Positions 50,740 to 59,081 of a DNA stretch of 64,000 nt are shown one piece after another; position 1 is the first letter of the stretch, and the number at the start of each line of letters is the position of its first letter. A program made the position numbers and the translations under genes. The notes below the pieces were generated by a model. The model was given only the letters and a program-made list of their open reading frames with translations. It was not told the DNA's origin and did not search any database. The stretch lies in contig NZ_KV917380.1 of NCBI RefSeq assembly GCF_002019765.1, positions 235,906-299,905 on the forward strand, given 5' to 3'. This DNA is from Shouchella oshimensis (lineage in GTDB: Bacteria > Bacillota > Bacilli > Bacillales > Bacillaceae_D).

Positions 50740-53585
50740 GCATGCAGTTTATGTCGTGGAGTTTAAATGAGCCATCCAACGCACAGTTTTTGGAGTTTGC
50801 GAAAGAAGAGGAAGCTGGAGAATGGACGATCATGAACCGCGATGCATACTTAGACTGGCCAGGTGATCAACGAAACTTTTGGACGGCGTTTCAGGAACAC
50901 AATGAAAAAATTGCCTCCTTTGGGTTACATGATTTTGGTGTGCGTGAAAATGGTACAGTTTATCACTATAAAGCAGGGACCTCTTATCCTGTTTTGAATC
51001 AGGATGGCGCCATCCAATATTGGGCACGGAATAGTCTTCTCTATTTAATGGACCACTATCCAAACGTTGAATGGTTTTTACAAGCCATTTGTTTTGGAAG
51101 TCCAGTTGAAACTATGCTTGATCAAGAGGAAAATCAATCGACTTTTATACGGCAATTCCGATCAATTGTCTCTCAATACATGACGCGTTTTCCTAATAGA
51201 ATAAAAGGAATTGAGATTGATTTTGAGAAATCGAGCTCTCGACCTAGAGAGGCTCGGGAAGCTGAAAAATACCGAGATTTTTTAGCGCGAGTGAAAAATG
51301 AAATTGCCATTCCTCTTCAATTAAAAGTACGTGTTAATTTGCATGCCATGACAGGTGATTTTGCACCATATTGGTATCAATGGACCGATTACCGTACGCT
51401 TGCTGAAGGTAGAGATGAAAGAGGACAAATGATTTGTGATGAATGGCAAATCATGTCCTATGATTTTGCTCATAACAATTCTGCTCCAGGTCCATCTACA
51501 CCTGTTTGGTGGCTTAAACAAGTTTTAGCCCATGTGCAAAATGTGTTTCCGTCCGAGTCGGTTTGGATTGGAAATGCTGCTTATGGACGACGTTGGCCAC
51601 TGGAAAGCAAACGATCTGGTACGGCTGTTCGGTACTGGCAAATGCTCATGTGGCAAAATGGCATTTTTAAACACCATATTGGGCGAGATCCAGAGACAGA
51701 TGCTTTTACGTGGGTCGATCAATCTTACGTTCCTTATACGGGTCTACATGATGAAGAGTCCGGCTACCAGCAAACATTCTCTCATTGTTATGATCGCTTT
51801 CGCGTGGCGTATGCTGACTTGCTTCCGTACAATAATCGTCCTGTTATTTACCGATCAACTTATCAAGGGACAGAGTATATTACAAGCTATAGTAAGCATC
51901 AGCGGGCAACTTTTGAACACGTACACGCCGTTCTACATCAACCTACCCAGTTAACAGGGAACGCAACGAGGACCAATACGACCTGGCGTGCAGAACAATT
52001 TCCGCAAACATTTCAGGGGGTGGCAGTTGGAGGTGCTCGCTATTTGGCAGACCATGATTTGGAGCGTTGTGTAAAAGATGTTGACGCTGGGAGAGCAGTC
52101 TATCGGTTTACCCTGCCAGCCGCAGGGACCTATGAATTAATTGCACCTGTTTACTTCCCTTATTTAAATCCAAAAATTCATTTGCTCGTTAACGGTACAC
52201 CGTATGTGATAGGAGAAGGGATTCCAAGTTGGTATCCGTTCTTAGTAAACCCAGATCGACATTTTTACCATTGTGGAACATTCTCTTTTACAGAAGGGGA
52301 GAATGAAATTGTTGTTACAGGAACAGAAGATTCTGCACAACTACTCGGTTTGGTTTTAAGTACAGGCTTTTCTCACAATATGAGCGGTGGGATGGTGCAA
52401 TACAATGTCAATTTACAGCCGCCTAAAAAGAGAGGCACAGTAACAGAAGGTATTGTCAATCAAGTGGAGGCTAAAATGCCTAAGAAAATGGCTTTAACAG
52501 CTGAATTGCTCCGCAGACCCCCTCGTCCTGCTATTTTTTGGGAAGATCTATTTGGCTCTCATGTTGTGTACGATGAAAGTGGGAATCAAGAGAAAGTTAA
52601 TTTAGCGGAGACGAATTATTATTTACAAGCGGGAACCCAGGTGGTTCATGGTGGAAACTATGAGAATAGGCAATGTATATCAAGTAGAAAAGCGGTCGGT
52701 TATTCTTCTGGAGAATGGGTACCATACCGTGAAAATTTTGTCGAAACAGACGCCAGAGGAAGACAAAATCAATTGCTGTTAAATAAGCGGCTACACTTCT
52801 TTCCTCATTTAGAAGCGGATCTTTCATTATGGGATCGAGGAAGTGCTGGCATTCGGTTTATGGCTTCCAATGTAGGAGCGACGAATGATGGATATTTGTT
52901 TTTACTAGACGCAGTGCAACAACAGTTCCTACTACTATCAGAGGAAAATGGTGAAAGGCAAGTGTTGGCTTCTGTTCCAGCTACAATCTATTTAGGTACA
53001 AGGTATTCTCTCCGAGTACGTTTTTTTGAAGGGCAGATTCTTTGCTTTAATGGCACAACACAAGTGTTCAGTCACAGGGTACAAGGAAACAGAGTGCAAG
53101 GCGCACATGGCGTTTTCGCACAAGGAGCTAGAGTGAGATGTCACCGTCTTCATATTGCAACACTCAATCGTTATGAACCTATGGAAAAGGTGCAGGCGAT
53201 AGTAGATGGAGAACCTCAACCAATTGCATTAGAGGAAGACCGTCCCTATGACTACGATGAGTTTGGGTATTTGATGTATGCGGGGCTGAACCCTGACGCC
53301 GGTACTTCTTATGGCATAAGCAATGACTATGAAAATTTAACGGTTGCGGTTGTGGACTCATGGGAAGGCGCTAAGACGATTCAGCTTCGAGTGGTGGATG
53401 CAGGAGTTTGGCTAAGAAACTTCTATATTGGGGATGCCGAGGGCTATTCCCTTGCATGGAATAGTGATATTGAAGGGTTTATTACGACATTACAACTAAT
53501 CGAAGAGGCGGAGTGTAAAGGTGTTGCGATGTGGACACTAGGGCAAGAAGATCCAACGGTCTTTACGTATTTACCGCGAGCGTAA
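50736..53585 (+). CDS. GH18-like tail-tip glycoside hydrolase with internal insertion
   Basis: A 949-residue protein. Residues about 1-330 look like a GH18 TIM barrel: IKGIEIDFEKSSS (catalytic-type Asp162 and Glu164; the first Asp of DxDxE is Glu160), EWQIMSYDFAH (240-246) and VWIGNAAYGRRWPLES. After about 500 residues of other modules, including a jelly-roll (GGARYLADHDLERC...) and a concanavalin-like domain (about 675-810), the extreme C-terminus reads like the last GH18 strands (YSLAWNSDIEGFITTLQLIEE, GVAMWTLGQEDPTVF). The barrel thus seems interrupted by a large insertion. Probably cleaves or binds peptidoglycan or a surface polysaccharide at the tail tip. Starts by ATGA overlap with GGGAGG. 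Confidence 0.75.
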   Translation: MSMQFMSWSLNEPSNAQFLEFAKEEEAGEWTIMNRDAYLDWPGDQRNFWTAFQEHNEKIASFGLHDFGVRENGTVYHYKAGTSYPVLNQDGAIQYWARNSLLYLMDHYPNVEWFLQAICFGSPVETMLDQEENQSTFIRQFRSIVSQYMTRFPNRIKGIEIDFEKSSSRPREAREAEKYRDFLARVKNEIAIPLQLKVRVNLHAMTGDFAPYWYQWTDYRTLAEGRDERGQMICDEWQIMSYDFAHNNSAPGPSTPVWWLKQVLAHVQNVFPSESVWIGNAAYGRRWPLESKRSGTAVRYWQMLMWQNGIFKHHIGRDPETDAFTWVDQSYVPYTGLHDEESGYQQTFSHCYDRFRVAYADLLPYNNRPVIYRSTYQGTEYITSYSKHQRATFEHVHAVLHQPTQLTGNATRTNTTWRAEQFPQTFQGVAVGGARYLADHDLERCVKDVDAGRAVYRFTLPAAGTYELIAPVYFPYLNPKIHLLVNGTPYVIGEGIPSWYPFLVNPDRHFYHCGTFSFTEGENEIVVTGTEDSAQLLGLVLSTGFSHNMSGGMVQYNVNLQPPKKRGTVTEGIVNQVEAKMPKKMALTAELLRRPPRPAIFWEDLFGSHVVYDESGNQEKVNLAETNYYLQAGTQVVHGGNYENRQCISSRKAVGYSSGEWVPYRENFVETDARGRQNQLLLNKRLHFFPHLEADLSLWDRGSAGIRFMASNVGATNDGYLFLLDAVQQQFLLLSEENGERQVLASVPATIYLGTRYSLRVRFFEGQILCFNGTTQVFSHRVQGNRVQGAHGVFAQGARVRCHRLHIATLNRYEPMEKVQAIVDGEPQPIALEEDRPYDYDEFGYLMYAGLNPDAGTSYGISNDYENLTVAVVDSWEGAKTIQLRVVDAGVWLRNFYIGDAEGYSLAWNSDIEGFITTLQLIEEAECKGVAMWTLGQEDPTVFTYLPRA

Positions 53586-53609
53586 AAAAACGAAAAGGAT
53601 GTGAAAAAA

Positions 53610-54662
53610 ATGGCACAAACGCCTTATAAGGATTTAAAAAGCGAAGCAATTTTATCTGCACATCTATCAGGAGTGCAGCAGGACATTAATAAAATTCAAC
53701 AAGTTCTGAACATGAGGTCGACTGCAAGAAGCAATGCATCTTTAACGCCAGTTAGTGATCAAACAGACCCAACCCTTCGCTTTCGGATTTATGAAGGGGA
53801 AGAGCGCAACTGGCTAGACCAACCTGTGCCTGTTCTTTATCGTGACGGAGAGGTCATTGATGCAGGAGAGTATGAACTGTATCCTGCTTATGGAGCGGTA
53901 GTATTTGCAGCACAACAACATGCCGATACCGTCATTACTGCAGACTACGAAGCGATAGCCAATACAGCCCAGCTTTCAGATGATGTCCTTCAAACAAAAC
54001 AAAGCCTTGAGGATTTAAAAGATAAAATTGATGCAATGGCAAGTGCAGGTGGAGGAGTGGAGCCATTTTATCCAACGGCAGGGACGTATTTATCTCATTT
54101 CCGACGAGACTATAATCCTTTCACAGCAGAAGGCTACAACGTGAATAGTCATGTACCTGCATTTAGTATTCTTGTCTATGGAGATACACTAGACGCGTTT
54201 CCATTTCCTGTTACGAGAAAAACAAAGATTGTACGTGCAGGAATGAGCTTAGGAAGTGCAGGGAATACGGCTGCAGCAAGAGTAGGCATTTATACAGACG
54301 ACGGCACTGGCAGACCAAAAGACTTACTTTTTGAATCGGATCAAATCGAAATTTCTTCAGATGGCGGTTGGGGGTATGTGACCCTTGATGAGGAACTTGA
54401 AGAAGGCTTGTATTGGATTGCGCGTCATGATCGTGGTACGGCTTATTGGAATGGATTTCATCAAAGAAGTGTTATTCCCATTGTCCGGTTCAATGGAGAA
54501 GTATTTTTGCGGAATTTAGCTGAACGTCCTAATCCTCACACGGTCTTCGGCGGGTATCGAGCAACCAATATTCCTTATGGTCAAATGCCTCCTTCTTTCC
54601 CGGAATCTGGGGAACTTTTTAGACGAGATTTTTATGCTTCACCTTGGGTCGTAACAGGATAA
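53610..54662 (+). CDS. Tail fibre / upper baseplate-like protein
   Basis: A 350-residue protein. The N-terminus (TPYKDLKSEAILSAHLSGVQQDINKIQQVLNM) is helical and likely docks to the tail tip. A beta domain follows (EGEERNWLDQPVPVLYRDGEVIDAGEYELYPAYGAVVF), then a coiled-coil (LSDDVLQTKQSLEDLKDKIDAMA) and a C-terminal head of about 200 residues. ATG 53610 has AAAAGGATG at about 10 nt. Last gene of the tail cluster; candidate receptor-binding protein. No holin follows. Confidence 0.68.
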   Translation: MAQTPYKDLKSEAILSAHLSGVQQDINKIQQVLNMRSTARSNASLTPVSDQTDPTLRFRIYEGEERNWLDQPVPVLYRDGEVIDAGEYELYPAYGAVVFAAQQHADTVITADYEAIANTAQLSDDVLQTKQSLEDLKDKIDAMASAGGGVEPFYPTAGTYLSHFRRDYNPFTAEGYNVNSHVPAFSILVYGDTLDAFPFPVTRKTKIVRAGMSLGSAGNTAAARVGIYTDDGTGRPKDLLFESDQIEISSDGGWGYVTLDEELEEGLYWIARHDRGTAYWNGFHQRSVIPIVRFNGEVFLRNLAERPNPHTVFGGYRATNIPYGQMPPSFPESGELFRRDFYASPWVVTG

Positions 54663-54669
54663 AGGAAGA

Positions 54670-54705
54670 GCTGAATCATCCATTAACGGTGATTCAGCTT
54701 TTTGT
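54670..54705. terminator. Terminator closing the tail operon
   Basis: Perfect 10-bp stem AGCTGAATCA / TGATTCAGCT with an 11-nt loop, then TTTTG TTTTT. Lies between convergent genes. Confidence 0.93.
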
Positions 54706-55906
54706 TTTTAGACGCATCATCGGTCATTTGTCGTTGTCCTTCTCTTAATCTTGTAAGTACTGCAATGGCTAATGCGATGAAAGAGATAATGGCTGCCAAC
54801 GTAAACACGTGCTTGAGACCAAACTGTTCTGCAGCAAAACCAGCTAGATAGGGACCAATAAAAATGCCAATAGCGTAAACCGATTGATAAAATCCCATGA
54901 CCGATGTCTTTAATGAAGCCGGTGGTAAGCTTGCAATTTGGGATAATAAAAGGGGTAAAAGAATTCCAATGGTTAAGCCGATAATGGCGTGCAGGAGACT
55001 AATGGAAAGAATTCCAGTAGCCAAGGGTAGGAATAGGAATGTAATGGTTGTAACCATTAAACTACTAATCATTAGTAGCTGCTCTAATGTAGGCGGCAAG
55101 TTGATCAGCGCAATGAAAATGGATGCCGCTGCATGAGGCACGAAAAAAGCAGTCATAATCCAAACCATTGCACCTTCACCTATGCCTTGAGAACCAGCAT
55201 ATACAGGGGTAAAGCCAAAAATAGAAATAAAGAGCAAAGCATGAGCAAAAAGAGAAACAAGGGTAATAGGTAGTAATGACCTCATAGTAACGGTAGAACG
55301 AATAATGGAAACGGTAGATAACGGATGTCGTGTCTCCATATGACTGGGTACAACTTTTATTGACAAAGCGAGTAAGAGACCGACGGAGGCAGCCACAATA
55401 CCAGCCCAAAATGGAAGAGCAAAGCCCATCCATTCAACGAGTAATCCCGCTGTTAACATGCTTAGAAACTGGGGCATGACTGTTGAAAATTGCAGTAAGC
55501 CCATTGCTTTACTCGCGTGGTTCGATTGAAAATACTCTGCGTACATGATGGTAGCCATAACCCACATGGCAGCAGTGACTTCTGCGAGGAGGCGACCGGT
55601 CAATATCCATAGAAAAGAGCTTGAGAATAAAAGAATAAAGCCACTCACAATGGCTACAACAAACCCACCAACGTAAAAATGCTTGCGAAGCGTGGCGAGT
55701 TTATCGAGTAACACACCTAATGGAAAGCGAAGTAGCACTTGTGTTACACCGTAACTTCCTAAAATGATGCCAATTGACCCGTAGCTAAACGGAATGGATT
55801 CTAAATAAAGGCTAAAGATCGGTACGTAACTATATGTAGCAAGCCAAAAACAAAAAACAGAAGCCAAAAAAATAAAATGGTGCACGCGTCTTATATCAGA
55901 ATTCAT
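54683..55906 (-). CDS. MFS transporter
   Basis: A 407-residue major-facilitator protein with 12 helices. Typical motif A-like sequence GVLLDKLATLRKHFYVGG after TM2, and second-half GFYQSVYAIGIFIGPYLAGFAAEQFG. It resembles bacterial drug or sugar efflux MFS members (YfkF-like in Bacillus); the substrate is unknown. Start ATG 55906 follows a purine-rich GTAGGAGGTACA. Divergent from rocD with about 115 bp between. Confidence 0.88.
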   Translation of the reverse strand: MNSDIRRVHHFIFLASVFCFWLATYSYVPIFSLYLESIPFSYGSIGIILGSYGVTQVLLRFPLGVLLDKLATLRKHFYVGGFVVAIVSGFILLFSSSFLWILTGRLLAEVTAAMWVMATIMYAEYFQSNHASKAMGLLQFSTVMPQFLSMLTAGLLVEWMGFALPFWAGIVAASVGLLLALSIKVVPSHMETRHPLSTVSIIRSTVTMRSLLPITLVSLFAHALLFISIFGFTPVYAGSQGIGEGAMVWIMTAFFVPHAAASIFIALINLPPTLEQLLMISSLMVTTITFLFLPLATGILSISLLHAIIGLTIGILLPLLLSQIASLPPASLKTSVMGFYQSVYAIGIFIGPYLAGFAAEQFGLKHVFTLAAIISFIALAIAVLTRLREGQRQMTDDASKNKKLNHR

Positions 55907-56024
55907 ACGCTGTACCTCCTACTTATCTCATCTTAACACCTTTTTTCCTGACAAATGTAGCAGGAATTCATTTCTTTAGAGCGAAGAGACATAAGTGGAA
56001 GCACAGAACTGAAGGAGGATGACT

Positions 56025-57218
56025 ATGTCTAAGTCAACAGAGATTATTAAGAAAACAGAGCAATACGGTGCAAATAACTATCATCCATTGCCAATCGTCA
56101 TTTCTAAAGCAAAAGGAGTATGGGTATGGGATGCAGAAGGCAATCGCTATCTTGATATGTTAAGTGCCTATTCAGCCCTAAATCAAGGTCATTGCCATCC
56201 AAAACTAATTCAAACCTTAAAGGATCAGGCGGAGCGAGTCACGTTAACATCTCGGGCGTTTCACAATGATCAGCTGGCGCCTTTTTATGAAAAAGTAGCT
56301 TCACTTACGAATAAAGAGATGATATTGCCAATGAATACAGGTGCAGAAGCTGTTGAAACCGCTTTAAAAGCGGCGCGGCGATGGGGATATGAAAACAAAA
56401 AAATTGTGACCAATAAAGCCGAAATCATTGTCTGCTCAAATAATTTTCATGGACGAACATTAGCTGCTGTCTCCCTGTCTTCTAGTGAAGAATACAAGCG
56501 TGGCTTTGGTCCGTTGTTGCCAGGCATAAAAGTGATTCCGTATGGCGACGCAGAGGCACTAAAAGAAGCCATTTCCGAATATACGGTAGCCTTTCTTGTT
56601 GAACCTATTCAAGGAGAGGCAGGGATTCTCATACCACCTAATGGGTACTTGCAGCAAGTGCGAGACATCTGTACAGAGAATGAGATTCTTTTTATAGCAG
56701 ACGAGATCCAAGCTGGTCTTGGTCGAACAGGCAAGTGGTTTGCATGCGATCATGAAAACGTGGAACCAGATATGTACATTCTCGGTAAGGCTCTTGGTGG
56801 AGGGATTTTACCGATTTCAGCTGTTGCGGCGAACAAAGATGTGTTAGGTGTATTTGAACCTGGTTCTCATGGATCAACATTTGGAGGTAATCCACTTGCT
56901 TGTGCGGTTTCTGTTGCTGCGTTAGAAATTTTAGAAGAAGAAGACTTAGTAAGGAATGCTCAAGAGCTCGGTGATTATTTTATTACCGAATTAAAAACGT
57001 TAACACACCCTTCAATTAAAGAGGTCCGGGGACGTGGCTTATTTATTGGAATTGAATTAACAGAATCAGCTCGACCTTATTGTGAACAATTAAAGGAGCG
57101 AGGATTATTATGTAAAGAAACACATGAGAATGTTATTCGCTTCGCACCACCTTTAATCATTACAAAAGAAGAGCTGGAACATGCCTTGGAACAAATTAAA
57201 GACGTTCTCTCTGCTTAA
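56025..57218 (+). CDS. rocD: Ornithine aminotransferase
   Basis: PLP enzyme (397 residues) converting ornithine and 2-oxoglutarate to glutamate semialdehyde and glutamate in arginine degradation. The N-terminus [49 protein letters not shown] is characteristic of RocD. PLP residues: [40 protein letters not shown] and Lys in [13 protein letters not shown] 56025 is preferred to 56019 on spacing from AAGGAGG. Not in a roc operon here. Confidence 0.95.
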   Translation: MSKSTEIIKKTEQYGANNYHPLPIVISKAKGVWVWDAEGNRYLDMLSAYSALNQGHCHPKLIQTLKDQAERVTLTSRAFHNDQLAPFYEKVASLTNKEMILPMNTGAEAVETALKAARRWGYENKKIVTNKAEIIVCSNNFHGRTLAAVSLSSSEEYKRGFGPLLPGIKVIPYGDAEALKEAISEYTVAFLVEPIQGEAGILIPPNGYLQQVRDICTENEILFIADEIQAGLGRTGKWFACDHENVEPDMYILGKALGGGILPISAVAANKDVLGVFEPGSHGSTFGGNPLACAVSVAALEILEEEDLVRNAQELGDYFITELKTLTHPSIKEVRGRGLFIGIELTESARPYCEQLKERGLLCKETHENVIRFAPPLIITKEELEHALEQIKDVLSA

Positions 57219-57228
57219 TTGTATATGG

Positions 57229-57261
57229 AAACGCTCTAGCGGAATGCAGGGCGTTTTTTTT
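57229..57261 (+). terminator. Terminator after rocD
   Basis: AAACGC / GCGTTT stem with a 16-nt loop followed by TTTTTT. Weaker stem than other terminators in the window. Confidence 0.65.
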
Positions 57262-57369
57262 GTATGATGAACCGTTACAGGTACGATGGATTTGAAATGA
57301 AGACAAAACAAGAGTATACTTTTGAGGACTTATATGCGTGAAAAGCGTAGATCGCAAAGGAGCAGAAAG

Positions 57370-59037
57370 ATGTCTGAACACATGAAAACAATCTTTGATT
57401 TTGTAAAGCCTACTCGTTATCGCTATGTACATATATGTAAAGAGTGTGACCAACCAAGTTTTTCAAACGAGTCTTCCAGTGAAGAAGTGTGCATCCGATG
57501 TGGTGGAAACGCTCATCATGTGACCCCGTACTACAATCCTTCAGAGGATTATGGGCTTGATGTGGATTATTATGCCATTACCATGATGTACGCCCTATGG
57601 AAAGAAGGACTTCATCAAACTCAAGTTGTTTTTGATGATTTCTATCGGAAAGCCCCTTTTGTTCGCGGCGTTGGTGAATTTAGCACGGAATTAGGCGGTT
57701 ATGTCGCGTTTGGCGGACTTGGCCATTTAATTGATACGATACAGAACTTATACTTTAATGAAAGTGACATCCACTATTTAAGAGAGCAATCAGAGGGCTT
57801 TGACGAAGCGTTTTTAGATGACTTGCGTTCATTACGTTTTAGTGGAGATTTGCATGCAGTTGAAGAAGGAAATTTAGTCTTTCCTAATACGCCTCTCATT
57901 CGTATTGAAGCCCCTGTTTGGGAATGTATTTGGATTGAAGCGATGTTGTTAAACATTGTGAATGCAGAATCTCTAGTCCTGACAAAGGGAGCTCGTATTA
58001 AAACCATCGCAGGGGAGGATGGTTTGCTTGAAATGGGAAAAAGACGTGCCCAAGGTAGAGATGCGAGTGTGTACGGGGCGAAAATGGCTTATATTGCTGG
58101 ATTTGACGCTACTAGCAACGTGAAGGCAGGAAAGAAATTTTCTATGCCAATTACAGGCACGCAAGCACATGTGTTTATTATGTTCCACCCATCTGAATTA
58201 GAAGCGTTTCTTGCGTATGCAGATGTTTTTCCGCAAAAAACCATTCCTCTTCTTGATACAACGGATACACTTGGAAGTGGTCTGCCTCATGCAATTGAAA
58301 CAGCGCACCGTCTAAAGGAGAAAGGTTATGAAATGACGGCTGTCCGATTAGACAGTGGAGATTTAGCCTATTTATCTAAAAAAGTGCGTAAGCGTCTTGA
58401 TGAAGAAGGTTTAGAACATGTAAAAATTGCTGCGACAAACGATCTTGATGAATATACAATTGCTTCTCTAAAGCAACAAGGGGCAAAAGTAGATATTTGG
58501 GGTGTTGGAACAAAGTTTATTACAGCCTATGATAACCCAGCATTAGGAGGCGTCCATAAAATTGTAGCTAGACGACCTCTTGATTCAGAGATTGAGTCTG
58601 GTAGCTATCAAAAAGAAGATTGGGTCGCTCTGATTAAGATCTCGGAAAGCATTGAAAAGATTTTAAATCCTGGACGCAAAAAAGTGTACCGCCTTTTTGG
58701 CGACGATGGGATGGCAAAGGGCGATTATGTTTGCTTGGATCATGAAACGTTAGAAGGAAAAGATGAAATACTCTTAAAGCACCCACGTAACCCATTAAAA
58801 GCGAAACGAATTCGAGATTTTAAAGCGGTTGAACTGCTAAAGCCGATATTTGAGAATGGAAGACTCGTCTATGATGTGCCTTCATTGAAAGATGTGCGAG
58901 ACTACCATGCGTATCAAAAGCAATCGTTTTGGGAAGAGTACTTACGCTTAGAAGTACCAGAAGTCTATCCCGTTTCACTGTCAGACGAATTAACGGATAT
59001 GAAAAATCAGTTGATTCATGAAAAACGGGAAGGGTAA
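57370..59037 (+). CDS. Nicotinate phosphoribosyltransferase with N-terminal zinc ribbon
   Basis: A 555-residue enzyme of NAD salvage (nicotinate plus PRPP to nicotinate mononucleotide). The catalytic part starts near residue 58: GLDVDYYAITMMYALWKEGLHQTQVVFDDFYRKAPFVRGVGEFSTE, then RRAQGRDASVYGAKMAYIAGFDATSNV, MPITGTQAHVFIM, VRLDSGDLAYLSKKVRKRL and the phosphate loop region DIWGVGTKFITAYDNPALGGVHKIV. Residues 20-50 form an extra CKEC...CIRCGG ribbon (Cys23, 26, 41, 44) that ordinary PncB (about 490 aa) lacks. ATG 57370 has AAAGGAGC. It is a distinct subfamily; the zinc ribbon might bind RNA, metal or a partner. Confidence 0.88.
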   Translation: MSEHMKTIFDFVKPTRYRYVHICKECDQPSFSNESSSEEVCIRCGGNAHHVTPYYNPSEDYGLDVDYYAITMMYALWKEGLHQTQVVFDDFYRKAPFVRGVGEFSTELGGYVAFGGLGHLIDTIQNLYFNESDIHYLREQSEGFDEAFLDDLRSLRFSGDLHAVEEGNLVFPNTPLIRIEAPVWECIWIEAMLLNIVNAESLVLTKGARIKTIAGEDGLLEMGKRRAQGRDASVYGAKMAYIAGFDATSNVKAGKKFSMPITGTQAHVFIMFHPSELEAFLAYADVFPQKTIPLLDTTDTLGSGLPHAIETAHRLKEKGYEMTAVRLDSGDLAYLSKKVRKRLDEEGLEHVKIAATNDLDEYTIASLKQQGAKVDIWGVGTKFITAYDNPALGGVHKIVARRPLDSEIESGSYQKEDWVALIKISESIEKILNPGRKKVYRLFGDDGMAKGDYVCLDHETLEGKDEILLKHPRNPLKAKRIRDFKAVELLKPIFENGRLVYDVPSLKDVRDYHAYQKQSFWEEYLRLEVPEVYPVSLSDELTDMKNQLIHEKREG

Positions 59038-59040
59038 ATG

Positions 59041-59074
59041 AAACACCTCCGCCTTGACCAAGGCGGAGGTGTTT
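59041..59074. terminator. Bidirectional terminator between NAPRTase and S9 peptidase genes
   Basis: AAACACCTCCGCCTT / AAGGCGGAGGTGTTT: perfect 15-bp stem with a 4-nt loop. Confidence 0.95.
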
Positions 59075-59081
59075 TCGTTCG

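Noticed and set aside
41176..54662. Complete prophage
   Set aside because: No integrase, replication, terminase, portal or capsid genes and no att-like flanking repeats were seen; host genes with their own terminators lie on both sides.
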